This document shows positions 25,583-34,406 of a stretch of 64,000 nt of DNA, one piece after another (the first letter of the stretch is position 1; each line of letters starts with the position of its first letter). The DNA is from Planctomycetota bacterium (lineage in GTDB: Bacteria; Planctomycetota; Phycisphaerae; Phycisphaerales; Phycisphaeraceae). A model generated the notes under the pieces. The model had not been told where the DNA came from. It made no database searches and saw only the letters and a list, made by a program, of their open reading frames with translations. The translations under genes and the position numbers were made by a program. The DNA lies in the NCBI GenBank assembly GCA_016350165.1, contig CP066225.1:4216001-4280000 (forward strand), given 5' to 3'.

Positions 25583-26101
25583 CTACACCTCTTCAGGTGT
25601 CTGTTCAAGCATCCGCTCAATATATCGCAGCGAATTAAGATGCAATCTGATCTGCTTCCCCTCAGATTCCGTAACCGTCTTGCCACTCACCTTCGAAAAG
25701 ATCTGACCCAACATCCCCAAATATTCTTCACGTTCTTCCTCTGCCCACTGCCTTAATTTCTGCACAGTCGCATTATCTTTCGCCTCAACAGCTGCTTCCA
25801 TCTCCTCCCTGATTTCCATCATTTCCATCAACAACGTCGGAGGCAAACTCTTATCATCTTCCTTACTTGGCCCGCCCATTAACGCCAGCAACGCATTCGC
25901 TCTCGATTCATCATCTCTAAGCGCTTGATAGGCAACATTGATCTCCGAACTATACTCAGCCGCATCCATCTGCTCGATCGGATCAACATACTTGTCCGGA
26001 TGATACTTCGCCGACAGCTTTACAAATTCTTTCTGTAGTGCATCCAGATCAATCTCAAAAGATCTTTCCAAACCGAAAATTTCATATGGATCTTGCTTCA
26101 T
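25583..26101 (-). CDS. hscB: J-domain co-chaperone, HscB-like
   Basis: 172 residues. The N-terminal J-domain opens MKQDPYEIFGLERSFEIDLD and has the HPDK motif in KYHPDKYVD. The C-terminal helical bundle (near residues 95-172) matches the IscU-binding HSCB domain. HscB delivers the scaffold protein IscU to the Hsp70 HscA for Fe-S cluster transfer. No other isc genes are near, so the system is dispersed. The segment DAAEYSSEINVAYQALRDDESRANALL is characteristic of HscB, favouring it over a generic DnaJ. Confidence 0.88.
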   Translation of the reverse strand: MKQDPYEIFGLERSFEIDLDALQKEFVKLSAKYHPDKYVDPIEQMDAAEYSSEINVAYQALRDDESRANALLALMGGPSKEDDKSLPPTLLMEMMEIREEMEAAVEAKDNATVQKLRQWAEEEREEYLGMLGQIFSKVSGKTVTESEGKQIRLHLNSLRYIERMLEQTPEEV

Positions 26102-26954
26102 ACCTCAATTCTACCCACAACCTGCATCCACTGCATCTATACGCATTCCCAAAACCATTGTAATACACTTGCCTTTCCGCATTAAATTCCTACATGCTCT
26201 TCAAAAGTTCAAGGCTTCTCCCCATTAGTTCATTACATCAGCATGAACCCAACAGTTACGCCGCAGCACTCACCGTACTGTTGCCAATAGATAACAGCAA
26301 AAAGCCGACTTTAGAATCTGCTAGTTCGTCTACGAACCCATTACAGAAAAGTCTTTAACCGTAACTCAGAAAGGCTAATCAATGGTTAGAATAATACACT
26401 TGCTAGATCAAATGAATCGAATGTTCGTCCAGTAGGTCGGAATAAAAACAGGCGAATAGCCATGTAAGATTCCATCATTGGCCGCGACAAATTTGACTTT
26501 TTCGCTTTTGACCATTTTTTGCTGCTTTATTTCTGACCATTTCTAACCAATTCCAAGTCATTTCTAACCAAAGTTGCATCGTTTCTGTTCATTTCCGTCC
26601 AAAACCGCTCGTTTTCGGGTTCGTGCGCGCATTCCCTTGTAACCTTCGCAATCTCAATCACTTTCAAATATGTAAACCCAATGCAAGGCCATCGATGAGC
26701 GAAATAGTCAAAACGAGAATCACCCATTTTTGTGTTCATACCCACAAACTTTAGTGCGCGCAGTAACACAAAACGAATCAATTTTCGACAACAACAAAAT
26801 CCAGCAGATTGGTGCAAAAGGCAGGATCATCCCCAATTTTTCCAAAATCGAGTCGCTGCTTGGCAGGATCGACTGGCATGGAGTATAATTGCTCACCACA
26901 ATTAACCGTCATATTCAATTTGTGACGTAACTAATTGCCAGTAAAACACTTAAT
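26102..26954. other. 850-base non-coding tract with repeated words
   Basis: Between hscB and tRNA-Leu(UAG). From 26507 to 26600 there are five variants of TTTCTAACCA / TTTCTGACCA / TTTCCGTCCA spaced about 15-20 bases apart. GTGCGCGC occurs at 26623 and 26754. A 96-codon open frame on the minus strand (26527-26817) is produced by these repeats and is not credible as a gene. The first 400 bases hold nothing recognised. Confidence 0.55.
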
Positions 26955-27038
26955 GCGGGTGTGGCGAAACTGGCAGACGCGCCAGATTTAGGTTCTGGTG
27001 GTAGAAATACCGTGTAGGTTCGAGTCCTATCACCCGCA
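26955..27038 (+). tRNA. tRNA-Leu (anticodon UAG)
   Basis: 84 nt. The acceptor GCGGGTG pairs with CACCCGC, with discriminator A. The anticodon stem CCAGA/TCTGG holds the loop TTTAGGT, giving UAG. A long variable arm and the T-loop GGTTCGAGTCC are present. Confidence 0.95.
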
Positions 27039-27044
27039 CTTATA

Positions 27045-27076
27045 AAAAAGGCCAGTCATACGACTGGCTTTTTTTC
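27045..27076 (+). terminator. Terminator of tRNA-Leu(UAG)
   Basis: GCCAGTC-ATAC-GACTGGC, preceded by A6 and followed by T7. Confidence 0.9.
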
Positions 27077-27220
27077 ATGCCCACACATCTCCTAACAGCC
27101 CCTCATTCCCACTCAATTCCACATCCTCACCCCAAATACCTCAACACAGCCTTCCATTACACGTCTCTATTCTCACTCCAAATCAACACAATCCTCGCTC
27201 ATCAAACCTTTTACTATTCG

Positions 27221-27297
27221 ACGAAGACGCGTTGCTCTCTGATATTATCAGGCACTTAAAAGTGTTATAAACATTAGGCAGTCTAATCAAGAGATAG
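27221..27297. repeat. 77-base direct repeat, copy 1
   Basis: It aligns without gaps to 27388-27464 at about 55 of 77 positions. The best-kept blocks are GATATTATC (GATAATATC in copy 2), TGTTATAA and GTCTAATCAA. The copies are 167 bases apart. The role is unknown. Confidence 0.6.
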
Positions 27298-27387
27298 AGG
27301 TCAGCAGGATCATTGCCCCTTCGCACTCAACACACATCACACACATTCTGTCTTCCAAAGATGGTGTGCATAGCCTGCCATAGAACA

Positions 27388-27464
27388 GCGAAGAACCGCC
27401 GTTTGCTGATAATATCTGGCAATAAAAAATGTTATAAATGCCGAGCTGTCTAATCAAAGGATAG
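27388..27464. repeat. 77-base direct repeat, copy 2
   Basis: Second copy of the repeat at 27221. It ends four bases before the stop codon of the VWA gene, so it sits in the 3' end of that operon's transcript. Confidence 0.6.
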
Positions 27465-27467
27465 ATT

Positions 27468-28607
27468 TTAAGTGGTCAGGATATCTCGTTCAGCAGCCCA
27501 TTGGCTGATATCTTGTTGATTAATCGCCGCCGCCATCAGTTCCGGGAACATTTCAGGTGTACAAGCAAACGCTGGTGCACCTAGCGCTGACATTTTTGCA
27601 CCCAATTCACGATCGTAGTACGGGGCTCCTTCATCGCTAAGTGCCAGCAATGTAATGAATTTAACGCCTGAACTGATCATATTATGGGTCCGTTTCAGTA
27701 AGTCCTTTGCCACGCCTCCTTCATACAAATCAGAGATCAATACAAAGATCGTCTCTTGTGGCGATTCAATCAATCCCTGGCAATAACCCACCGCACGATT
27801 GATATCTGTCCCGCCCCCAAGTTGCGTTGAAAAAAGGACTTCCACCGGATCATGCAGTTCTTCAGTCAGATCCACTACCGCTGTATCAAATACGACCAGC
27901 TTCGTATCCACTGCCGGTATCGAGGCCATCACCGCGCCGAAGATGCCTGAGTAGACGATTGATGAAGCCATGGAGCCAGACTGGTCAACGCAAAGAATGA
28001 TCTTCTTCAAAGCCGATTGCTTGCGGCCATAACCTATTCTCGTTTCAGGAATAATCGTCTTATAGTCCGGCTGATAATGCTTCAAATTCGCACGAATCGT
28101 CCGCTGCCAATCAATCTCATTATGCTTCGGACGTCGATTACGTGCCGCTCTATTTAACGCCCCCGTAATCGCCTGTTGCATTGGGCTTTCGAGCTTACGT
28201 ACAAGCTCTTCAACGACTTGCGCAACAACCTGTCTCGCGGTTTCCTTTGTTTTTTCAGGGATAATGCCGTGCATTGAAAGCAGCGTGGCAACCATATGCA
28301 CATCGGGTTCAATCGCTTCGAGCATTTCGGGTTCAGTCAGCATTTGCGTAAGGTCGAGTTTCTCGAGCGCATCACGCTGCATGACCTGCACAACCTGCTT
28401 CGAAAAGTACTTACGAATATCACCCAGCCAACGAGGGACGTTTGGAGCTGATGGGCCGAGGCCGCCGTGACGGTTTGAGTCGTAAAGTGCTTCGAGAGCT
28501 TTGTCCATGGCGGAATCGTCGGCGTTTAAGTTGATTTTCAGAGCGTCGGCTTTGTTGCCGCCGAGGATCAGACGCCAGCGTCGGAGGTGTTCTTCTTTGT
28601 CGATCAT
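27468..28607 (-). CDS. VWA-domain protein of the MoxR/DUF5682 system
   Basis: 379 residues. The helical N-terminal half (1-200) is followed by a von Willebrand A domain. Its metal-binding DxSxS is D208-S212 (VDQSGSMASS), with the Thr of GGGTDINR near 270 and the Asp of LISDLYEGG near 301. VWA proteins work with MoxR-type AAA ATPases as metal-dependent partners, as in magnesium or cobalt chelatases. There is no signal peptide or membrane segment, so it is cytoplasmic. Its ATG overlaps the stop of the DUF5682 gene in ATGA form, indicating coupling. It is the last gene of the operon; no clear terminator is seen. Confidence 0.9.
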   Translation of the reverse strand: MIDKEEHLRRWRLILGGNKADALKINLNADDSAMDKALEALYDSNRHGGLGPSAPNVPRWLGDIRKYFSKQVVQVMQRDALEKLDLTQMLTEPEMLEAIEPDVHMVATLLSMHGIIPEKTKETARQVVAQVVEELVRKLESPMQQAITGALNRAARNRRPKHNEIDWQRTIRANLKHYQPDYKTIIPETRIGYGRKQSALKKIILCVDQSGSMASSIVYSGIFGAVMASIPAVDTKLVVFDTAVVDLTEELHDPVEVLFSTQLGGGTDINRAVGYCQGLIESPQETIFVLISDLYEGGVAKDLLKRTHNMISSGVKFITLLALSDEGAPYYDRELGAKMSALGAPAFACTPEMFPELMAAAINQQDISQWAAERDILTT

Positions 28608-30931
28608 GATGACACCTCTAAGTTGAGGAGTTTTGAGATAATGGGGAGGACTTGTGATGCACGATCAAAATCGAAATCGGCTGAGTCTAATTGTTGATTA
28701 GAGGCAAGGTTTGATGAACCTTGTTTGACACGTTCGCCGATTTGTCTGCGTTCAGGTTGTTGGAAGGTTGAGAATGCGCGACGTAGTAATGGGAGAAGAT
28801 CGTTGAAATCATCTGATTTTATCGAGGAAACCCAATCGTCGATGATGTCGAAGAGTTTTTGATCGTGAATGAGGATGAGGCCGGAGCCGTGAAGGAAACC
28901 TTGAAGCCATGCGGCGGCTTCGTTGCGGTCGGCTGCGGTTGAAAGGGTGAGTGACATTTGTGTTGCGGCGTCTTCGGGTGAGATTTGGTTTGCATCGTAG
29001 AGGATGCGAAGTGCGCGGCCGGCGATGAGTTGATGGGCTGTATGTTGATGTGCGATACGGTTTAATGCGTCGTACCACTGTTCAAGAAGCTTATCGTCCT
29101 GAAGTGTGGTGAGTGCAGTGTGCAGATCGATGATGAGTTTGAAGAGTTCGTCGGCGGCTTCGTCATTGATTGAAGAGCAGAGGCCGGGCAGGGCAATGCA
29201 GACGCGGACGTGGATACCTTCGACAATGTTTGCGACGAGCGATGCATCGGTTTGCCTGACGTTGCCGTAGCGTAAGACGCGGGCGAGGGGTGGGAGTGCG
29301 GCCATGAGTTGTGGAATGTCGCCGCTGGTGGCTGCGCGGTTTTGAATCGATGAAACAAGTGTTTCAACGGCTTTGGGCAGATCGGCGAGTAATGCATCGT
29401 CAAGAAGTTTAGTGAGTTTTTTGAGGTTGGGTGCGTCCTGTGCGGTTTTGATTGTGAAGTTGGATGATGCGGATTCGATGGTGTTGCCGAAGCGTGAAGC
29501 TTCGATGAGCTTGATGGTGAATTCAGGCTGCCATTGCACTTGCCAGTATTCGTGGAATGTACCTTTGTTTTGCCGTGCGTATTCAGGGGTGTATTCGCCC
29601 CACGGGATGTCGAGGAGATTGAGTCGATGGAGAAGTTGACTTCGCTTGAGGTCCATGGGTTTACGGAGATCGAAGTCGTGGTTTTTGATTTCAGATTTAG
29701 GTGGGAAACGCAGGGATTTTTGTAGTGCGGCGAGATCGCGTTGTAGTGGTGGCATGGGTGCGTCATCGGGAACGGCGCCGAGTTTGTCGCCGATGATGAG
29801 CTTGTCGTGAATGAGTTGCATCGGCGCGTCTTGCCCGGCGCAGATGACGGTGAGTGCAGACTCATTGAGTTCATCTAAGCTTGGGATAGATCGGTTGCGA
29901 AGGGCGGCGAGCGTTTCACTTAGCCGAACAGCTTCGATGACGTGGGCTGATGAGGTGTCGAGATCCTTGGAACGCATGAGGCGAGCCACGCGCGTTAACC
30001 AGTGCGTGGCGATGTCGGGTTTGTCGGTCCAGAGGAGTTCGTACCATGCGGGTGAGATGACGCCTGCGCCGTAACCTGATGCGAAGGCGAGACGGTTGTA
30101 GGTCCAGGGTGACCATGCGGCTTCGGTCTTAACTTTTTTAAGGCCTTTAAGAAGTTCGTTGTCGTGCTTGATTGTTGGGAAGCGTTCTGGATCAAGGGCA
30201 GGGGCATGCCACGCACCGCAGATCACAGCGATACGCTCGTGTCCTTCTTTGATTGCTGCACGAATGGTTTTACGCATGAAGGCTTCACGTTGCTGCTCAC
30301 GCAGATCGTTTTCGGGGGGAAGCTCATCACGGAGTGTGGTCATGGCTTCTTTGATGGCTGTGAAGACTTCGTTGTTGTTGTGCTGACGCGTTTCAACGAT
30401 GTGATCCCACCAACGTTCGCCATCGGTGTAGCCTGCGGCTTCGGCGAGATGGGTGAGTGGATCGTTGCGGAAAAATGCATCGAGTTGTGAAGATTCATCA
30501 AGTTCTTCTGCGGTTTCAGTTGGTGCATCGCCCTGGGTTTTTGATTCGGTTTCAGATTCAACTTGTTTGAGTTGTTCTTCGAGTTCTTTTTGTTCTTGGA
30601 GTCTTTGTGCGAGTTGGAGAGATTGGGGGAGGTCCATGAAGCGCGTTTGTATCTTGTTTTGCAGTCCGAATTGGATAGCGCACCATTCGGGAGAGAATGC
30701 AGCGAATGGATAGAAGGCTGCTTGCTGAGGATCGCTCGGCATGTAGATGAGCAATGAGACAGGCGGCTGCATTTGCTGGTGTGCAGCGAGTTCGATGATG
30801 TTGTCGGCATCGGGCGGACCTTCGATGAGGATGCAATCAGGTTGCAAAGAATGAAGGGCGCGCTGAAGGCTTTTAGCGGAGCCGGGTCCATGATGGCGTA
30901 TGCCGAAGATGTGAACTTTGTTGTCGCTCAC
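28604..30931 (-). CDS. DUF5682-family protein
   Basis: 775 residues. The N-terminus HIFGIRHHGPGSAKSLQRAL, then LIEGPPDADNII and, later, VICGAWHAPALDPERFP are hallmarks of DUF5682. These motifs recall the TraB/ChaN/EreA-like hydrolase superfamily (paired His and Glu); that link is inference. An acidic low-complexity insert lies near residues 115-150. The rest is helical. The family is found almost only next to MoxR AAA ATPases, VWA, DUF5691 and SWIM proteins. It may be the catalytic or effector part of the system. It follows the CbrC-like gene by 15 bases and overlaps the VWA gene. Confidence 0.88.
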   Translation of the reverse strand: MSDNKVHIFGIRHHGPGSAKSLQRALHSLQPDCILIEGPPDADNIIELAAHQQMQPPVSLLIYMPSDPQQAAFYPFAAFSPEWCAIQFGLQNKIQTRFMDLPQSLQLAQRLQEQKELEEQLKQVESETESKTQGDAPTETAEELDESSQLDAFFRNDPLTHLAEAAGYTDGERWWDHIVETRQHNNNEVFTAIKEAMTTLRDELPPENDLREQQREAFMRKTIRAAIKEGHERIAVICGAWHAPALDPERFPTIKHDNELLKGLKKVKTEAAWSPWTYNRLAFASGYGAGVISPAWYELLWTDKPDIATHWLTRVARLMRSKDLDTSSAHVIEAVRLSETLAALRNRSIPSLDELNESALTVICAGQDAPMQLIHDKLIIGDKLGAVPDDAPMPPLQRDLAALQKSLRFPPKSEIKNHDFDLRKPMDLKRSQLLHRLNLLDIPWGEYTPEYARQNKGTFHEYWQVQWQPEFTIKLIEASRFGNTIESASSNFTIKTAQDAPNLKKLTKLLDDALLADLPKAVETLVSSIQNRAATSGDIPQLMAALPPLARVLRYGNVRQTDASLVANIVEGIHVRVCIALPGLCSSINDEAADELFKLIIDLHTALTTLQDDKLLEQWYDALNRIAHQHTAHQLIAGRALRILYDANQISPEDAATQMSLTLSTAADRNEAAAWLQGFLHGSGLILIHDQKLFDIIDDWVSSIKSDDFNDLLPLLRRAFSTFQQPERRQIGERVKQGSSNLASNQQLDSADFDFDRASQVLPIISKLLNLEVSS

Positions 30932-30946
30932 TGTTTGCCTTTCTAG

Positions 30947-31621
30947 TTAATCGCAATCCCAATAGCCACGTAATTGGCCACAGACTTGGCAGTGGTGCAT
31001 GTAACAAATTACTTGACCGCCGAGACTATCCCATGCGTATTTGTGTGAATTATCAACGATCGAGAGGAAAGCTTTTTGGCCGTCACCTGAGAACTCATTG
31101 AATTCTTTTTGTGTCCATTCGCCGATGTATGGCATGATGCGACCGCAATGATATCGCCAACGTTCGCCTTGCCATGTTGCGTAGTTTGGTGTGCGTGTGA
31201 GTTCGAGAATATCTTTTGGGTCGATTTTGTAGCTTCGCCAACCATCATTATTTGGTGGGCCAGCTTCGACACCTTGCTCGATTGCGGATTCAGTGATTGG
31301 TCCTGGAAGGCCGTGTGTTGCTCCTTGAGCGATTTGCTCGTCAGACACCATGCCTAGCTCAGTGTCGTTTGTGATCGATGCATAGCCTTGACGTAGGCAT
31401 TTATAGCAGCAGAGTTTTTCGTCATCGGATGTATCAATCCAGTTTTCGTTGTCGAGTGAGTAGCGGATGCCACAGCCGATGCTTAGATTGAAGCAGTGAT
31501 CGGCTTGTTGTTTGCATACATCACAAGTGCCGCGTCCTTTGTATTGGGGGCAGCATTCGACAGGGCCTTGATAGAGTGGAAATGGGATTCCCAAGTCTTG
31601 GAATGTTTGTTTGTGAGGCAT
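30947..31621 (-). CDS. CbrC-like (UPF0167) cysteine-rich protein within the MoxR operon
   Basis: 224 residues with many Cys pairs: CCPQYKGRGTCDVCKQQADHC near the N-terminus, CCYKCLRQGY near 71, and a C-terminal CQVCGQLRGYWDCD. The FPLYQGPVECC start and the WDCD end match CbrC, linked in Escherichia coli to colicin E2 tolerance; the biochemical role is unknown. It probably binds zinc. It lies between the AAA ATPase and DUF5682 genes, with gaps of 30 and 15 bases, in the same direction. I do not know this gene as a standard member of the cluster. Another CbrC-family gene lies at 63.1 kb. Confidence 0.8.
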   Translation of the reverse strand: MPHKQTFQDLGIPFPLYQGPVECCPQYKGRGTCDVCKQQADHCFNLSIGCGIRYSLDNENWIDTSDDEKLCCYKCLRQGYASITNDTELGMVSDEQIAQGATHGLPGPITESAIEQGVEAGPPNNDGWRSYKIDPKDILELTRTPNYATWQGERWRYHCGRIMPYIGEWTQKEFNEFSGDGQKAFLSIVDNSHKYAWDSLGGQVICYMHHCQVCGQLRGYWDCD

Positions 31622-31651
31622 GGTATGGTTTGGGGTTGGGCTAATCGATGA

Positions 31652-32755
31652 TTAGAGTATGTCACGGCATGAGCGGTAAATATCTTTCCAGCCGTCACGT
31701 TCTTTGACGACGGTTTCGAGATATTCTTTCCAGACGATTGAGTCTTGGACTGGGTCTTTGACGATGGCGCCGGTGAGACCTGATGCAACGTCGGTGGCTT
31801 TGAGTTGGCCGTCACCGAAGTGGGCGGCGAGGGCGACGCCGCTGTTGACGACGCTGATTGCTTCGGCGGTTGAGAGTGTGCCTGAAGGTGATTTGATTTT
31901 TGTTTTACCGTCGGATGTCTTGCCTTCACGAAGCTCTCTGAAGACGGTGACTACACGACGAATTTCTTCGAGTGCTGGAGGATCGGCTGGTAGTTCAAGC
32001 GCTTTGCCTAGGGAAGCGACACGCTGCTGAACGATGGTGACTTCTTCATCTGCAGTTGCAGGCGGTGGGAGAATGACGGTGTTGAAACGACGCTTTAGGG
32101 CGCTTGATAATTCGTTGACGCCTTTGTCGCGGTTGTTTGCGGTTGCGATGATGTTGAAGCCTTTGGTTGCTTGAATCTCGCTGTTGAGTTCGGGGACAGG
32201 AAGAGTTTTTTCCGAGAGAATTGTGATGAGTGTGTCTTGAACGTCGGCGGGTATACGTGTGAGTTCTTCGACGCGAGCGATTTGGCCGAGCTGCATGGCG
32301 CGCATGACGGGTGAGTGAACAAGTGCTTCTTTTGAAGGGCCTTTGGCGAGAAGTTGAGCGTAGTTCCAACCATAGCGGATCGCTTCTTCGGCGGTTCCAG
32401 CAGTACCTTGGACGAGGAGCGTTGAGTCGCCAGAAATGGCTGCAGCGAGGTGTTCGCTGACCCACGTTTTGGCTGTGCCGGGGACGCCAAGGAGGAGGAG
32501 TGCGCGATCGGTTGCGAGTGTTGCAACAGCGATTTCCATGAGACGACGATTGCCGATGTATTTGGGTGTGATTTCGAAGCCGTTGTCGAGGGTGCCGCCG
32601 AGGAGGTATGTGACGACGGACCAAGGTGAGAGTTTCCAGCTTGGTGGTTTTTGGCGTGTGTCTTGTTCAGCTAATGCATTGAGTTCATCGGCGAACTGTT
32701 GTTCAGCGTGTTGCCTGATGATTTCAGTGGCTTGGTTTTGCATGGTTGTAGTCAC
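31652..32755 (-). CDS. MoxR-type AAA ATPase
   Basis: 367 residues. Walker A is GVPGTAKT (residues 90-97). Walker B and the sensor region follow in AMQLGQIARVEELTRIPADVQ (near 154-172), then FNIIATANNRDKGVNELSSALKRRF with sensor 1 Asn and Arg finger. The MoxR subgroup pairs with VWA proteins and acts as a chaperone or remodelling ATPase. The C-terminal lid domain begins near residue 250. The N-terminal 70 residues are helical and specific to this cluster type. It should form a hexamer in the cytoplasm. It follows DUF5691 by 39 bases. Confidence 0.92.
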   Translation of the reverse strand: MTTTMQNQATEIIRQHAEQQFADELNALAEQDTRQKPPSWKLSPWSVVTYLLGGTLDNGFEITPKYIGNRRLMEIAVATLATDRALLLLGVPGTAKTWVSEHLAAAISGDSTLLVQGTAGTAEEAIRYGWNYAQLLAKGPSKEALVHSPVMRAMQLGQIARVEELTRIPADVQDTLITILSEKTLPVPELNSEIQATKGFNIIATANNRDKGVNELSSALKRRFNTVILPPPATADEEVTIVQQRVASLGKALELPADPPALEEIRRVVTVFRELREGKTSDGKTKIKSPSGTLSTAEAISVVNSGVALAAHFGDGQLKATDVASGLTGAIVKDPVQDSIVWKEYLETVVKERDGWKDIYRSCRDIL

Positions 32756-32794
32756 GGTGACCTCGTTGTTTTTGCTATGTATGTTTAATTGTTG

Positions 32795-34405
32795 TTATTG
32801 ATTCGTTGAAAGATTGTTGAGCATGTCGCGTCGGAATTTGATGGTGTCGATACATTGCGTGATGAGCTCTTCGAAGTTGGCTGACCAGTGTTCGTTTTGC
32901 TTGGGCAGTTTTGATTCGAGTGTTTCAGCGAGTGAAGTTGAGTAGTAGTGAGGTATTGTTTCGGTGAGAAGGTGGCGGAGTGCATAGTCGTAGTTGACGC
33001 TTTTATCTTGGAGACGACTGGATAGCCAGGGGATGATGGCGAGTGATAGTTGGTCGTTCCATTGGAAGTTGCATGTCAGAATGAGTTCATCAACATGATC
33101 GTGAATGATCTTCTTTTGATATTGCGAGAGCATGTCGGTGCATAGTTGTGATGCGTTTGCAGGGGTGAGTTTTTTGGAGAGCGTGGTGGTTGCTTCGTTG
33201 CGCCAAGAGAGGTTGACGGGGTCGCTTCCGACGGGTGATCTGAGGGTGATTGTGGTTAGGAGTGCGTGAATCCATTTAGGATTGTTTTGCGTGACTGCGG
33301 CTTGGGTCCAGCCGTCGATTAGAGCGAGGGCCCATTCGGTTTGGTGTGCGATGTTGATGAGGTTGATCGGGTCTGATTCGAGTGAATCGAAGTAAGAAAG
33401 CGGGGTGAGTGAGACGATTTGATTGAGTAAAGAAGCTTTGTTGCCAAGGCTTAGACGACGGCGAGCTTCGAGGCTGTCAAGCTTCATAGAGTCGTCGTTT
33501 GTATCGGGGAGTGTGACGGTGAGTGATGCTTTTTTCTTGAGGAGCTTGCCTTTAGGCGGGACGTAGGTGATGAGGTTTAGGAGACGATCTATCATGCGCT
33601 TAGATAGTGGTGAGTCGGGGAGTGTTGAGAGAAGAGAGGCTGCGTTTTTTTTGACTTGCTTGGATCGGTCGTCGAGTTTTTGCTCAAGCCAATCAGCATC
33701 GGATGGGATGAGATTGTCTTCGAGTGTTTTAATGAATGATGCGCGATGGTCGGCGGATTCTTCTTTCCATGTTTCGTCAATGAGTTGACGTGCTTTCTGA
33801 GGATCGGTGGTGTTGAGGGTCGTGAGGATTTGAAGACGTTGCTTGTGTGTGCCTATTTCCCAGAGTTTAAGCTGGTCTTGTTCTGATTGTGAGGTGAATG
33901 CGTTTGCCCATGATGGGTTTTGAGAGGCGAGCCATTGGCCCCGTTGGCCGACGAGTTTGATGAGAGCTTGGCGGAAGGTTGAGTTGGTTTGTGAGCAGAT
34001 GTTTTTAAGGAGATTGGGGAGAGCTTCAGGTGGTGCGACGAGGTTGGATTTGTTGGCTGCGTCGGTCCACTGAATGAGTAATGGTTCGGATTTGTTTTGG
34101 AGGATTTGCGCAAGTTGTTGAGAGGCTTTGCGCGAGCAGGTTTGCTCGACAGACTCGAAAGGTACTATTTTTACAGTGGTTTTAGAAAGGGTCTGTGAGG
34201 TGAAGCCTGCGTGTTGGTAGATGGAGAGGGTTGCAAGTTCGGTGAGGAGTAGATCGTTGGGCGTTGTGTTTGAAGGTGTGGGTAGTGACCATGGAGAGTC
34301 GGTTGGTTGAGGTGTCGTGCGGTCGGTGCCGAGGATGGCTGAGGTGACAAGTTGCTGCCAACGTGAGGTGGGGTGATTGGTTATGGGTGCGGTTGCTGTT
34401 GTCAT
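32795..34405 (-). CDS. DUF5691-family protein
   Basis: 536 residues, all helical, with HEAT-like stretches (for example LLSTLPDSPLSKRMIDRLLN). The N-terminus WQQLVTSAILGTDRTTPQ is typical of DUF5691, which co-occurs with SWIM proteins and MoxR ATPases. No catalytic motif is evident, so a scaffold or adaptor role is the simplest inference. The ATG at 34405 lies one base after the SWIM gene stop, with GAGGGTG just before it, which implies coupling. Confidence 0.85.
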   Translation of the reverse strand: MTTATAPITNHPTSRWQQLVTSAILGTDRTTPQPTDSPWSLPTPSNTTPNDLLLTELATLSIYQHAGFTSQTLSKTTVKIVPFESVEQTCSRKASQQLAQILQNKSEPLLIQWTDAANKSNLVAPPEALPNLLKNICSQTNSTFRQALIKLVGQRGQWLASQNPSWANAFTSQSEQDQLKLWEIGTHKQRLQILTTLNTTDPQKARQLIDETWKEESADHRASFIKTLEDNLIPSDADWLEQKLDDRSKQVKKNAASLLSTLPDSPLSKRMIDRLLNLITYVPPKGKLLKKKASLTVTLPDTNDDSMKLDSLEARRRLSLGNKASLLNQIVSLTPLSYFDSLESDPINLINIAHQTEWALALIDGWTQAAVTQNNPKWIHALLTTITLRSPVGSDPVNLSWRNEATTTLSKKLTPANASQLCTDMLSQYQKKIIHDHVDELILTCNFQWNDQLSLAIIPWLSSRLQDKSVNYDYALRHLLTETIPHYYSTSLAETLESKLPKQNEHWSANFEELITQCIDTIKFRRDMLNNLSTNQ

Positions 34406-34406
34406 G

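Noticed and set aside
26527-26817. 96-codon open frame on the minus strand
   Set aside because: Generated by the degenerate repeats of the tract; no family resemblance or start signal.
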